A stretch of 60,355 nucleotides of DNA. Origin: UBA7960 sp964348755. Lineage in GTDB: Bacteria; Bacteroidota; Bacteroidia; Bacteroidales; UBA7960. Every line of letters starts with the position of its first letter. Positions within the stretch are counted from its first letter, which is position 1. Shown here one piece after another: positions 6,662 to 15,883 of the stretch. The position numbers and the translations under genes are program-made. The notes under the pieces were generated by a model. It saw only the letters and a list, made by a program, of their open reading frames with translations. It did not search any database and was not told the origin of the DNA. The stretch covers positions 1 to 60,355 of the forward strand of contig CAYGDW010000012.1 of the NCBI GenBank assembly GCA_964348755.1. The letters run 5' to 3'.

Positions 6662-8425
6662 ATGCTTAGAACACATACCTGCGGCGAGTTGCGCATTGAA
6701 GAGGTTGGAAAAGTAGTGGCCCTTGCGGGCTGGTTGCAGCGCTCGCGCGATTTGGGCGGCATGACCTTCATCGACCTGCGCGATCGTTACGGCCTCACCC
6801 AGCTGGCTTTTAATATGGAAACCAATGCCGCATTGTGCGGGCAGGCTCGCCAATTGGGTCGTGAGTACGTGCTGCAGGTTAAAGGCACGGTAGCCGAACG
6901 CAGCAACAAAAACCCCAAAATGCCCACCGGCGATATAGAGATCATCGTTACGGAGATCGTAGTGCTTAACCCTGCCCAAACGCCCCCCTTTACCATTGAG
7001 GAAAACACTGATGGCGGCGATGAACTGCGCATGAAATACCGATACCTTGATATTCGCCGCAACAGTGTGCGAAGCAACCTGGAGTTGCGCCACCGTATGG
7101 CCGTGGAAACGCGCAACTACCTTAGCGTTCATGGCTTCCTGGAAGTAGAAACCCCGGTGCTGATCAAAAGCACCCCCGAAGGGGCACGCGACTTTCTGGT
7201 GCCCTCGCGTATTCATGAAGGGCAGTTTTATGCCCTGCCCCAGTCGCCCCAAACCTTTAAGCAGCTGCTGATGGTGGCCGGCATCGACCGCTATTTCCAG
7301 ATTGTGAAATGCTTCCGCGACGAAGACCTGCGCGCCGACCGCCAGCCCGAATTCACGCAGATCGACTGCGAAATGTCGTTCGTAACCCGCGACGATGTGC
7401 TCGACACCTTCGAAGGCCTGGCAAAACACCTTTTTAATGCAGTGAAAGGGGTAGAAAATGTGATTTTTGACCGCATCAGCTATGCCGATGCCATGAAATA
7501 TTATGGCAGCGACAAGCCCGACACCCGTTTCGGGATGCGCTTTGCCGAGTTGAATGAACTGGCTAAGAACAAGGGCTTCCAGGTATTTGATGATGCCGAA
7601 CTTGTAGTGGGCATCAATGCACATGGCTGCGCCGAATATACCCGCAAACAACTGGATGAACTCACCGACTGGATGCGCCGTCCGCAAATAGGCGCCAAAG
7701 GCATGGTTTATGTTAAATACAATGCCGATGGCAGCATTAAATCGTCGGTCGATAAATTCTTTGACCAGGAGCAGTTACTTGGCTGGGCCGAAGCATTTGA
7801 GGCCAAACCCGGCGACCTGCTGTTGATACTGGCCGGCGAAACCAATGCCACACGCAAGGCTCTGGGCGAATTGCGCCTTGAAATGGGCAAGCGGCTCGAA
7901 CTGCGCGACCCAAACAAGTTTTCTTGCTTTTGGGTGGTTGACTTCCCCCTGCTCGAATGGGACGAAGAAGTCCAGCGATTCTTTGCCATGCACCACCCCT
8001 TCACCTCGCCCCTGCCCGAAGATATCGAACTGCTTAGCACCGACCCCGGCAAGGTACGTGCCAATGCCTACGACATGGTGATCAATGGGGTGGAGATTGG
8101 CGGAGGATCCATTCGTATCTTTGACCGAACCCTGCAGGAGAAGATGTTTGAAGTGCTGGGCTTCACCCCCGAAGAAGCCCAAAGCCAATTTGGCTTTTTG
8201 CTGGATGCTTTCAGGTACGGTGCGCCTCCACATGGTGGCATAGCCTTCGGCTTCGATCGTTGGTGCGCCCTTTTTGGTGGCTCCGACTCCATACGCGACT
8301 TCATAGCCTTCCCAAAAAACAACGCCGCCCGCGATGTAATGATCGACAGCCCCAGCCCGGTGGACCAGAAGCAGCTGAAGGAACTTCATCTTAGACTGGA
8401 AAGAACTAAGGGACAGAGTGGCTGA
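6662..8425 (+). CDS. aspS: Aspartyl-tRNA synthetase
   Basis: 587 residues, the usual bacterial length. It charges tRNA-Asp with aspartate in the cytoplasm. Seen in order: N-terminal anticodon-binding OB fold (VVALAGWLQRSRDLGGMTFI), class II motif 2 region (CFRDEDLRADRQPEFTQID), the bacterial insertion (GAD) domain in the middle, and motif 3 near the C-terminus (GIAFGFDRWCALFGG). The start is supported by a -7-like promoter just upstream and the standard N-terminus MLRTHTCGELR. It stands alone; the upstream ATPase and downstream ABC-F gene are separated by gaps. The AspS type (Asp-only or Asp/Asn) cannot be settled here. Confidence 0.97.
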   Translation: MLRTHTCGELRIEEVGKVVALAGWLQRSRDLGGMTFIDLRDRYGLTQLAFNMETNAALCGQARQLGREYVLQVKGTVAERSNKNPKMPTGDIEIIVTEIVVLNPAQTPPFTIEENTDGGDELRMKYRYLDIRRNSVRSNLELRHRMAVETRNYLSVHGFLEVETPVLIKSTPEGARDFLVPSRIHEGQFYALPQSPQTFKQLLMVAGIDRYFQIVKCFRDEDLRADRQPEFTQIDCEMSFVTRDDVLDTFEGLAKHLFNAVKGVENVIFDRISYADAMKYYGSDKPDTRFGMRFAELNELAKNKGFQVFDDAELVVGINAHGCAEYTRKQLDELTDWMRRPQIGAKGMVYVKYNADGSIKSSVDKFFDQEQLLGWAEAFEAKPGDLLLILAGETNATRKALGELRLEMGKRLELRDPNKFSCFWVVDFPLLEWDEEVQRFFAMHHPFTSPLPEDIELLSTDPGKVRANAYDMVINGVEIGGGSIRIFDRTLQEKMFEVLGFTPEEAQSQFGFLLDAFRYGAPPHGGIAFGFDRWCALFGGSDSIRDFIAFPKNNAARDVMIDSPSPVDQKQLKELHLRLERTKGQSG

Positions 8426-8458
8426 GAGAAAATCAGGAAGTAAGTCGAAGGCCAAGAG

Positions 8459-8474
8459 CCTGCCTGCAGGCAGG
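8459..8474. repeat. 16-bp perfect palindrome in aspS-ABC-F gap
   Basis: cctgcctgcaggcagg is its own reverse complement. The same gap also holds a small hairpin at 8602-8616 (gagcc/ggctc) and a C-rich tract of the kind dispersed between Bacteroidota genes. No gene is visible in 8426-8653. Confidence 0.6.
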
Positions 8475-8653
8475 TCAGAAACTCAAAAATCATTTTCCAA
8501 ATCAACGACCCCTAAACCCTGAGCACTTAGTCGCAACCTAAAACAAGCACCAAAAAAACAGCCCCCAACCCCCTCCAAAGAGGAAGTCAGAACCTGCACC
8601 CGAGCCAAGGCGGCTCTTGAGCGAAGCGAAAAACCATTGAACCAGAAACCCTT

Positions 8654-10615
8654 TTGATCTCACTTAACAACATATCTGTGCACTTTGCTGGCACGCCACT
8701 GTTTAATGACATCTCGTTTATTATTAACCGGCGCGACCGAATAGGGCTTGTGGGCAGAAACGGGGCTGGAAAGACTACCCTAATGCGCATTATTGGCGGA
8801 AAAATGGAGCCTGCCTCAGGCCGGGTGGCCAGCCCATCGGGCAGCACCATAGGCTACCTCCCTCAGGAAATGCAGTTTACCAGTACCCAAATGGTTATTG
8901 ACGAGGCACTAAATGCTTTCGCGGAAATAAAGGAGCTTGAGAAAAGGATCGAACGCCTCAACAATGAGCTTACCTATCGCACCGATTACCATAGCGATCA
9001 CTACCATAAGCTAAGCCAAAAACTTGCCGAGGCCAATGAACGATATGATATTTTGGGAGGTGCCACCCAGCATGCCCGTGCCGAGAAAGTGCTGCTTGGG
9101 CTTGGTTTTGAACGCAGCGACCTGGACCGGCCGCTCACTGAGTTCAGCGGTGGCTGGCAGATGCGCGTGGAGCTTGCTAAAATTCTATTGCAAAGCCCGG
9201 AACTTATTATGCTCGACGAGCCTACCAACCACCTGGATATTGAGTCTATTCAATGGCTGGAGAATTTTCTGATCGACTACCCTGGCGCAGTGGTGGTGGT
9301 ATCACACGACCGCGCCTTCCTCGACAATGTAACCACTCGCACCATAGAAATAAGTATGGGCAAGGCTTATGATTATAAAGCCTGCTATACAGATTACGAG
9401 ATGCTGCGCCAGGAACGCCTGGAGCAGGAGTTGGCAGCCTTTAGCAACCAGCAACGGCAGATTGCACAGGTAGAACTTTTTATTACACGCTTTCGCGCAA
9501 AAAACACCAAGGCCCGCCAGGTAAAGAGCAAAATAAAGATGCTCGAAAAAATGGAAAAGGTGGAGGTTGAAGAACTTGACAAAAGCAGCATTCATTTTCG
9601 TTTTCCGGAAGCACCCCCTTCGGGTAAGGTAGCCATGGAGGCAGTAAATGTTTCGAAAAGTTTTGCAAACAAAGAAGTGCTCCATGATCTGAACTTTATG
9701 ATTGCCCGCGGCGAGCGCATTGCTTTTGTAGGCCGCAATGGCGAAGGCAAAACTACCCTCTCGCGGATTATTATTGGCGAGCTAATGCACCAGGGGCAAA
9801 TCATGCTTGGACACAACGTTAAAATTGGATACTACGCCCAAAATCAGGCCGAGTACCTCGATGGGGAAAAAACAGTTTTCCAGACCCTCGACGATGTGGC
9901 CACGGGCGAGGTTCGCAAGCAAACCCGCAACATTCTCGGAGGATTTCTTTTTGGAGGCGACGATATTGACAAAAAGGTAAAGGTGCTATCGGGCGGCGAA
10001 AAATCGCGCCTGGCAATAGCCCGCTTGCTTCTGGAGCCTGTAAACCTGCTGGTTTTAGACGAGCCTACCAACCACCTGGACATGCGCTCCAAAGACATCC
10101 TGAAAAGCGCACTGCTGCAATTCAACGGTGCAATCATTGTGGTGTCGCACGATCGCGATTTCCTCCAAGGCCTAACCGGAAAAGTGTTCGAGTTTCGAAA
10201 CAAAAGGATCAGGGAATTTATTGGAGATGTGTATGATTTTATTGACCACCGGAATATAGAGTCGCTCAGGCAGCTGGAAGCCGGAAGAAAAAGCGATGCC
10301 AATGAAAAGGCCGATAAAGAAACGGTGGGTTCGCCAAGCCGCCAGAGCTGGGAGCAGAAAAAGCAAAATGAGCGCGAATTGCGCAAACTTCAGCACTCCA
10401 TTGAAAAGACAGAAAAAGAAATAGAAAACTGCGAAAAGGAAATGGCAATACTCGAAAAAATTATTGCCAACCCCGGGCTGAACCCCGAACTTATTGAAGG
10501 TGGACGAGTATTTGAAAAGTATGAAAAACTAAAAGGCCTCCTGTTAAAGGCCGAGAAGCATTGGGAGCAGTTGCACCTTGAGCTTGAGTCTTTTGAGCGC
10601 AGGTGGGAAAACTAA
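8654..10615 (+). CDS. ABC-F family ATPase (ribosome-associated type)
   Basis: 653 residues, two ABC domains in one chain and no membrane segments, which defines ABC-F. Walker A motifs are GRNGAGKT (34-41) and GRNGEGKT; signatures are FSGGWQMR and LSGGEKSR; both Walker B sites end in LDEPTNHLD. A long linker lies between the domains and a charged coiled coil at the C-terminus (about 550-653). ABC-F proteins act on the ribosome, some easing stalled translation and some protecting against antibiotics; which applies is not clear. The start is a TTG: no in-frame ATG fits, and MISLNNISVHF is the usual family N-terminus. Its stop directly abuts the stop of the convergent response regulator. Confidence 0.9.
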   Translation: MISLNNISVHFAGTPLFNDISFIINRRDRIGLVGRNGAGKTTLMRIIGGKMEPASGRVASPSGSTIGYLPQEMQFTSTQMVIDEALNAFAEIKELEKRIERLNNELTYRTDYHSDHYHKLSQKLAEANERYDILGGATQHARAEKVLLGLGFERSDLDRPLTEFSGGWQMRVELAKILLQSPELIMLDEPTNHLDIESIQWLENFLIDYPGAVVVVSHDRAFLDNVTTRTIEISMGKAYDYKACYTDYEMLRQERLEQELAAFSNQQRQIAQVELFITRFRAKNTKARQVKSKIKMLEKMEKVEVEELDKSSIHFRFPEAPPSGKVAMEAVNVSKSFANKEVLHDLNFMIARGERIAFVGRNGEGKTTLSRIIIGELMHQGQIMLGHNVKIGYYAQNQAEYLDGEKTVFQTLDDVATGEVRKQTRNILGGFLFGGDDIDKKVKVLSGGEKSRLAIARLLLEPVNLLVLDEPTNHLDMRSKDILKSALLQFNGAIIVVSHDRDFLQGLTGKVFEFRNKRIREFIGDVYDFIDHRNIESLRQLEAGRKSDANEKADKETVGSPSRQSWEQKKQNERELRKLQHSIEKTEKEIENCEKEMAILEKIIANPGLNPELIEGGRVFEKYEKLKGLLLKAEKHWEQLHLELESFERRWEN

Positions 10616-11260
10616 TCAGAGTTTAACAATATTATTTTTAATGGCATAAACCACAAGCTCGGCCGTATTGTTGAGTTTTAGCTTTTTCATGATATGGGCC
10701 TTGTGGGCTTCTACAGTTCGCACGCTTATGCAAAACTGCCCTGCCATTAGCTGGTTTGACTGCCCTTGGGCAATGGCCCGCAATACCTCCAGCTCCCTGC
10801 CGGTTAGGTTTGAGCCAACGCTTTTTTTGCTTTTGTCTTTCAGAAAATTCTCAATCAGAATTTCAGAAACAAAACCCTTGATAAAATGCTCGCCCCGCAT
10901 TACGGTTCGTATGGCTTCGACCAATTGACCCGGCTTGAAATTTTTAGGAACATAACCCATAGCTCCGGCTTCAAAACCCATAACGATAGTATCTTCACTT
11001 ATGGTTGCCGAATGAAGCACAACCCTTGTTTCAGGAAAATCTCTAATTACCTTGCGCGTGAGCTCAAGGCCGTTAATTCCCGGCAGGCCAATATCAATAA
11101 TTACCACATCGGGCCGTGTTTCAGAAATTTTATTGAGGGCCTCTTCTCCGTCTTTTGCAATTCCGGCAAGTTTTATATCAGGCATCTTGGAAAAAACCTG
11201 ACGGATAGCCAGGATTATCAGGTCATGGTCATCAACAACCAGTACGTTAATTTTTTCCAT
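10616..11260 (-). CDS. LuxR/NarL-type response regulator, orphan
   Basis: 214 residues. The N-terminal receiver domain has the acidic pair D10-D11, phospho-acceptor D56 (VVIIDIGLPG) and the conserved Lys in YVPKNF. A LuxR-type helix-turn-helix follows at about 145-210 (LTGRELEVLRAIAQGQSNQ, ISVRTVEAHKAHIMKKL). It should bind DNA after phosphorylation. No histidine kinase is near, so partner and targets are unknown. upp ends 154 bases upstream on the same strand; that gap has TAAATTTG-like boxes (11311-11318, 11365-11372) but no clear -33 box. The TGA stop abuts the TAA of the ABC-F gene with no base between, leaving no room for a separate terminator. Confidence 0.92.
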   Translation of the reverse strand: MEKINVLVVDDHDLIILAIRQVFSKMPDIKLAGIAKDGEEALNKISETRPDVVIIDIGLPGINGLELTRKVIRDFPETRVVLHSATISEDTIVMGFEAGAMGYVPKNFKPGQLVEAIRTVMRGEHFIKGFVSEILIENFLKDKSKKSVGSNLTGRELEVLRAIAQGQSNQLMAGQFCISVRTVEAHKAHIMKKLKLNNTAELVVYAIKNNIVKL

Positions 11261-11414
11261 AATTTCTACACCACAGGGGTTCTATTATACAAATTTGGTA
11301 AGCTTACCGACAAATTTAAAAAAAATAAAATTAAATTATGCATCTTTAAGTAAAATACCTAAAACAAATTTAGTAAAACCCCGATAGGCTTAGGTTATAA
11401 TTACGTAATTTCTT

Positions 11415-12065
11415 CTAAAGTTTGCTGCCAAATGCCAGATCGCCGGCATCGCCAAGTCCGGGTACTATATAGGCTTTTGCTGTGAGTTCGTCGTCAACCT
11501 CGCCAAGCCAAAGGGTGTAATTTTTAGTGGGGAGGTTTTTTTTAATATATTCGACCCCCTGCACGCTTGCCAAAACCGATACAAAATGAGTGTGAACAGG
11601 CTGTCCCTTGCTGAGCAGCTCCTTATATGTCAACACCATTGAAGCCCCTGTGGCAAGCATTGGGTCGCTAATAATCAACGACTTACCCTCAATGCTGGGG
11701 CAGGAAATGTATTCGATTTTGATGTCGAACCGGCCGTTTTTATGGTGCTTTCGGTAAGCCGAAATGAATGCATTTTCGGCCCTGTCGAAAAAGCCCAAAA
11801 TGCCCTGGTGTATAGGCAAACCTGCCCTAAGAATGGTAGCTATCACAGGTTGATCGGCCAGCACCTCGCATTGCGCTGTGCCAAGAGGGGTAACCACCTC
11901 CTGTGGCTTCCAGTTGAGGGTTTTACTAATCTCGTAAGCGAAAATTTCGCCAATGCGTTCCATATTTCGCCGAAAACGCAGGCTGTCCCTTTGAATTTCT
12001 ATATCGCGTACTTCGGCAATATAATGTTTCAAAAGCGAACTTTCCTTTCCAAGAACATGTATCAT
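11415..12065 (-). CDS. upp: Uracil phosphoribosyltransferase
   Basis: 216 residues. It makes UMP from uracil and PRPP in pyrimidine salvage. The PRPP-binding loop is seen as IISDPMLATGASM and the C-terminal uracil-binding segment as PGLGDAGDLAFG. Other family stretches include RFRRNMERIGE and ATILRAGLPIHQG. The start ATG at 12065 lies 12 bases after the stop of the FemAB-like gene, so it is probably the last or next-to-last gene of that minus-strand operon. Confidence 0.96.
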   Translation of the reverse strand: MIHVLGKESSLLKHYIAEVRDIEIQRDSLRFRRNMERIGEIFAYEISKTLNWKPQEVVTPLGTAQCEVLADQPVIATILRAGLPIHQGILGFFDRAENAFISAYRKHHKNGRFDIKIEYISCPSIEGKSLIISDPMLATGASMVLTYKELLSKGQPVHTHFVSVLASVQGVEYIKKNLPTKNYTLWLGEVDDELTAKAYIVPGLGDAGDLAFGSKL

Positions 12066-12077
12066 AGCGATTTAGTA

Positions 12078-13037
12078 TTAGTCGGTACTTTTTCTTTTAC
12101 CATTTTTCCAATTTAGATAAAGGTTTGAGAGAGTTTTTATACCCCAGGGCATCCGATTCACTTTGATTTGTAAAAATATACATTCTTTCGAATCAAATCC
12201 TTTATAAAACCGAGCAAGTTGCGGGTTTTCCGAGCCTTCAAAATCAAGCACAACTTTCTGGCCTGCCATTTTCCTGATATACTCGTCAATAATCAAAAAC
12301 ATGGCGCCATTTTCGCGCGAAAGTACGGTGCTTGCAGTAAAAAGCAAAACGCTTTTATTATGGCTGTGAAAAAAAACGGCACCGCCACAAAAAGAATTCC
12401 GGGAAGAGTAAGCAGTAAAAATTTTGGCAAATCCCCGGTGAAGCCCCGAATAAATAAGGCGCTTCAACAACTGGTAGTCATTTTTGCCAAACGACCTTAA
12501 TCTCCTTCCGCGGTTAAGCCTGAAGGCTGTTATAATTTCGTCGGGGCTTCCATGTTCGGTCACAAACACACCCATCTTGCGGGCTTTGCCAATATTGCGC
12601 CGGGTATTTGTCGAATATCTGTGGCTGATAGCATCATAAGATTCAATTAAATCGAGGTGATGGGTGGTTTTATGTTTTTGCTCACAAAGGGCTGACGGGA
12701 ATAGCTGGTTAAAGGTATTGAGGTTGTAATCAACAAATCTGAATTTTTCAGGGATGGCCTTTATAAAGCGCCCTACCACCTCGCCAGATATGCTTCTGGT
12801 GCTAAAAACGCCCAGCTGTTGAATAAAATAGGGCTGAAAAACATATTGGATTCCGAATTTAACCCTTTTTGGCAGTGGCATTACCGAGAGGTAATCGCCT
12901 TCAACCAGGGCATCCCAGCCGGGTGCGGCCATGTTAAGGTACCAGGAATATGCATAAAAAATTCCATTAACTGAGTGGTCAATGCAGTGGTCCCACTTTT
13001 CAAAATCAACTTCATTATGAGGCACATATCGAATCAT
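12078..13037 (-). CDS. FemAB-like / GNAT-fold acyltransferase
   Basis: 319 residues. The C-terminal half resembles the GNAT-type FemAB fold: NTRRNIGKARKMGV, FRLNRGRRLRSFG, CGGAVFFHS, and the closing VLDFEGSENPQLARFYKGF, the pattern seen in Bacteroidota FemAB-related proteins. Such enzymes transfer aminoacyl or acyl groups, typically to cell-wall or glycan precursors; the substrate here is unknown. I start at 13037, where ATG overlaps the TGA of the upstream gene as ATGA, a sign of translational coupling; another ATG at 13046 adds three residues. Pairing with the polysaccharide-deacetylase-like gene upstream suggests a shared envelope or glycan task. Confidence 0.75.
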   Translation of the reverse strand: MIRYVPHNEVDFEKWDHCIDHSVNGIFYAYSWYLNMAAPGWDALVEGDYLSVMPLPKRVKFGIQYVFQPYFIQQLGVFSTRSISGEVVGRFIKAIPEKFRFVDYNLNTFNQLFPSALCEQKHKTTHHLDLIESYDAISHRYSTNTRRNIGKARKMGVFVTEHGSPDEIITAFRLNRGRRLRSFGKNDYQLLKRLIYSGLHRGFAKIFTAYSSRNSFCGGAVFFHSHNKSVLLFTASTVLSRENGAMFLIIDEYIRKMAGQKVVLDFEGSENPQLARFYKGFDSKECIFLQIKVNRMPWGIKTLSNLYLNWKNGKRKSTD

Positions 13038-14359
13038 ATTGTGCATCTGTTTGCTGTGGCCAAAAGTACCAGGTGTTCATATACCTGCCTCCATCCCTGC
13101 CAGCCATTGCACTCGCAAAGCGAGTCGTTGTGCCAGAGGCTAATAAAGGTTCCGTTTACCAGTTGCACTGCATTTATAATTTTTTCAATTTTCTGCATGG
13201 CTTCCAAAGGATTCAGGCCCAGATAGTCCCTTAGCGTGCCATCCATAATCATAAAAGGGAAAACCTTCAGATTGGTAATTTCCTCTCTGGGCACATCATA
13301 AAATACAAACGGGTTTGCAATAGAAGCCCTGAAACCCGGCCTGGCTGCATAGCCCATTGAAAAATCATTGTTTATGTTGATATTGATAAGGTTGCGGTAG
13401 GTTTGCGGCAAGTGCATTTTGAGGTAATGCTGGCGGCTAAACCTTATTTCGCGATTCATAATTTTTGATAGCCTGGCCACTTCCGTGGAAAGCCTTTTGG
13501 AGTTATTGCTGGTGTAATATGATGGATGAATACCGGTAAAGGAGTAGTCGCCAATTTTTTTGACAAGGGTATGAAACGCACCCGAAAATACAGAAATGTT
13601 TTTGTCGAAAGGACTGTAATCGCCACACAGAAAAAAATAAAAAGCTTTCAGATTATGCTTTTTATGCAAGGCAAGCTGATAATCGTATGTATCGAATGGG
13701 TCCTTTTTTTTGCCTGTCAAAACCACGGCTCTTTCTATTATTTTGCCCGGTTGCAGTTTTAGCAACGACTGCAGGGTAGCGCCCGTTCCCCTTAAAATTC
13801 CCCGCCCATGGTATGCATAAGCCACATCGATATCGTAGGTAGCGTAAAACTTAAATTCCCTGTTACTGGCAATGGTTTTATTAAATTTGCATGCAAGTTC
13901 TTTTTGCAACAGCAGTGCATAATGGTCAACAAGCGGAATTTCGAGGAAGCCATGTTTAAATGCCAAGCTGTCTTCGGCCTTAAATCTGCCATGGTTATCG
14001 GCCTGGTGGGGCAAATATTCTTCGTAGCGGCTAACAAGATAAAAAACCGCCGAAAACACATCGAAGCCGAGTTTACAATTCTTTTCAGCATCAGGAAACA
14101 AGCAGGGCAGATCATGTATTTTCTTTATTTGGGGCACGAAAGGCTGCACCCCTCTTTTTTCTAAAAAACCCGATGGGATAATTCTAAACTCACTTCTGCC
14201 AATAGGTTGTGAGCTATAGTTTATCCGGCAGCCATCAAATGCCAAATATGAATCCTTGTCAGAGCTAACCTCCCATTGTTGGCCCAGTAAATTGTCGAAA
14301 ATCAGATCGAGGGTGTATCTCAACCTGCTTGTAATTTTGGGAGCGTAAACCAGAATCAT
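13034..14359 (-). CDS. Polysaccharide-deacetylase-like protein (NodB fold, DUF7033-type N-terminus)
   Basis: 441 residues. The N-terminal 170 residues (FDVFSAVFYLVSRYEEYLPH, GFLEIPLVDHYALLLQKEL) match the domain often fused ahead of NodB-type deacetylases in Bacteroidota. The catalytic half begins with FYATYDIDVAYAY, where D176 and D178 would be the base and metal ligand, and GIHPSYYTS gives the H-x-S metal motif. RQHYLKMHLPQTYRNL and the late SLWHNDSL add the usual Arg and His positions. It has no signal peptide, so action in the cytoplasm is likely. It is translationally coupled to the FemAB-like gene (ATGA). Confidence 0.8.
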   Translation of the reverse strand: MILVYAPKITSRLRYTLDLIFDNLLGQQWEVSSDKDSYLAFDGCRINYSSQPIGRSEFRIIPSGFLEKRGVQPFVPQIKKIHDLPCLFPDAEKNCKLGFDVFSAVFYLVSRYEEYLPHQADNHGRFKAEDSLAFKHGFLEIPLVDHYALLLQKELACKFNKTIASNREFKFYATYDIDVAYAYHGRGILRGTGATLQSLLKLQPGKIIERAVVLTGKKKDPFDTYDYQLALHKKHNLKAFYFFLCGDYSPFDKNISVFSGAFHTLVKKIGDYSFTGIHPSYYTSNNSKRLSTEVARLSKIMNREIRFSRQHYLKMHLPQTYRNLINININNDFSMGYAARPGFRASIANPFVFYDVPREEITNLKVFPFMIMDGTLRDYLGLNPLEAMQKIEKIINAVQLVNGTFISLWHNDSLCECNGWQGWRQVYEHLVLLATANRCTI

Positions 14360-14543
14360 AAATATATCGGGATAACAAATCAGCGGTATGTAAAGATAAA
14401 GGTATTAAGGCAAAAAACGTCAGGTTGGCAGGGGCAATAATTTTTAAGATGTTTCTATGGCACGGCAGCCAGCAATATAAAAAATCTGTTTTTCAATCAG
14501 ATTCAAGCCCTGTATAAATCTGCATTAAGTTGCACAATATGGT

Positions 14544-15269
14544 TTAAAGCAGGCCTTCATCGGCAAAGCTGAAATATTTTTCGTGGGCAATGATAATGTG
14601 GTCAATTACAGGCAGTTCAAGAAAAGCGCCAGCTTCTTTGCATTTCCGGGTAATCATTTTATCGCTTTCGCTTGGTTTTGGCGCCCCGCTTGGGTGGTTG
14701 TGGCACAAAATTACTGCCGAGGCATTGTCTTCAAGGGCCATTTTAAAAATTTTTTTCGGATCGGCCACGGTGCCTTCAACTCCGCCTTCGCTAATGCAGA
14801 TGGTTCGTTTTACCTTATTCGAGCGGTTTAAGGTAATTAGCCAGAACTCTTCGTAGGCCAAATCGCCAAGTATAGGCTGCATGAGTTCATAAGCTTCGCG
14901 ACTTGTGGTAATTGACTTTCGCTGCAAGCTTTCGCTTTGCCGCCTTCTGCGGCCCAGCTCAAGTGTAGCTATTATGTTTATGGCTTTGGCATGGCCAATT
15001 CCCCTAAAGCGCAAAAAGTCGGAAATGCCAAGACGCGAAAGTTCCGAAAGATTGTTTGAAACACTGGCCAGAATCCGCATTGAAAGGTCAACTGCCGACT
15101 CGCTTGCCGAGCCTGAACCAATAATAATTGCAAGCAACTCGGCATCAGAAAGCGCTGATGGGCTTTTTTCGAGCAGCTTTTCGCGAGGCCTGTCGTGCTC
15201 GGCCCACTCCTTAATGCTTTTTAAGCGAACAACAGGATCTTTTACCTGAAAACTTTTATGTTCATCCAT
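14544..15269 (-). CDS. radC: RadC family JAMM-domain protein
   Basis: 241 residues from the ATG at 15269 (MDEHKSFQVKDP); an upstream in-frame ATG at 15347 would add 26 atypical residues. The N-terminal part is helix-hairpin-helix-like (SRLGISDFLRFRGIGHAKA). The C-terminal MPN/JAMM domain has the metal motif HNHPSG then P-x-x-S-D, and ends with VIDHIIIAHEKYFSF. RadC is named for DNA repair, but its real role is uncertain. It lies downstream of the rpsT-tRNA unit on the same strand but behind a terminator-like hairpin. The gap 14360-14543 shows nothing recognisable. Confidence 0.95.
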   Translation of the reverse strand: MDEHKSFQVKDPVVRLKSIKEWAEHDRPREKLLEKSPSALSDAELLAIIIGSGSASESAVDLSMRILASVSNNLSELSRLGISDFLRFRGIGHAKAINIIATLELGRRRRQSESLQRKSITTSREAYELMQPILGDLAYEEFWLITLNRSNKVKRTICISEGGVEGTVADPKKIFKMALEDNASAVILCHNHPSGAPKPSESDKMITRKCKEAGAFLELPVIDHIIIAHEKYFSFADEGLL

Positions 15270-15366
15270 TATACGATGCTTTGTTGACACAATGATTTCT
15301 GACCAGGCCGAAAAAGTTTGGCAAAAAGCACTAATTATTGCGGCCAATATACAAAGAAATAATCAC

Positions 15367-15399
15367 AAAAAAAAAGACCTTCCGATTAAGGAAAGCCTT
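15367..15399 (-). terminator. Intrinsic terminator after the tRNA-Glu/rpsT unit
   Basis: On the minus strand a 10-bp stem (arms 15390-15399 and 15374-15383, two G-U pairs) with a 6-base loop is followed by a run of about nine T. It ends the tRNA-rpsT-tRNA transcript before radC. Confidence 0.7.
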
Positions 15400-15402
15400 C
15401 AA

Positions 15403-15477
15403 TGGTAGCCCGTAGGGGATTCGAACCCCTGTTACAAGGATGAAAACCTTGCGTCCTAACCCCTAGACGAACGGGCC
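15403..15477 (-). tRNA. tRNA-Glu (anticodon TTC), CCA encoded
   Basis: A full cloverleaf can be folded: 7-bp acceptor with a G1-U72 wobble, D arm GTCT/GGAC, anticodon stem CAAGG/CCTTG around loop TTTTCAT (anticodon TTC), T arm with GGTTCGAATCC. The discriminator A is followed by an encoded CCA. The 72-base body is identical to the second copy at 15790-15861. Confidence 0.96.
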
Positions 15478-15501
15478 ATTATTAATTTTTGCAGGTTTAA
15501 A

Positions 15502-15756
15502 TTACTGCATTTTATTAATCTGGCGCATAAGGCTCGACTTGAGGTTCGATGCCTTGTTCTTGTGAATCACCTGACGCTTGGCCAGCTTATCGACAAGCGA
15601 CAAAACCTTCGGAAGCTTTTCAAGGGCTTCTTGTTTGTCGGTAGTATTGCGAAGCCTTTTTACGGCATTGCGGGTGGTTTTTGCGTAGTATCGGTTTCTA
15701 AGCCGTTTGGCATTGTTCGACCTGATTCGTTTTTGAGCTGACTTATGGTTGGCCAT
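15502..15756 (-). CDS. rpsT: 30S ribosomal protein S20
   Basis: 84 residues, the usual S20 length. S20 binds 16S rRNA early in small-subunit assembly. The N-terminus MANHKSAQKRIRSNNAKRLRNR is characteristic (Lys/Arg-rich helix), as is the C-terminal NKASNLKSSLMRQINK. It lies between two identical tRNA-Glu genes on the same strand, probably one transcription unit from the promoter at 15884-15914. Confidence 0.97.
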   Translation of the reverse strand: MANHKSAQKRIRSNNAKRLRNRYYAKTTRNAVKRLRNTTDKQEALEKLPKVLSLVDKLAKRQVIHKNKASNLKSSLMRQINKMQ

Positions 15757-15789
15757 GATAAGCGGTTGTTTCTGTATAAATTAATGTTG

Positions 15790-15861
15790 TAGCCCGTAGG
15801 GGATTCGAACCCCTGTTACAAGGATGAAAACCTTGCGTCCTAACCCCTAGACGAACGGGCC
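15790..15861 (-). tRNA. tRNA-Glu (anticodon TTC), CCA not encoded
   Basis: Body identical to the copy at 15403-15477, with the same TTC anticodon loop. The bases after the discriminator read CAA on the tRNA strand, so CCA must be added by nucleotidyltransferase. It is the first gene after the promoter, before rpsT. Confidence 0.95.
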
Positions 15862-15883
15862 ATTTTTTCCCAAAAAAGGAGTG

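Noticed and set aside
6596..7687. 363-codon open frame on the minus strand across aspS
   Set aside because: It lies fully opposite a canonical aspS with strong motifs; the protein has no recognisable domain and reflects codon bias of the sense gene.
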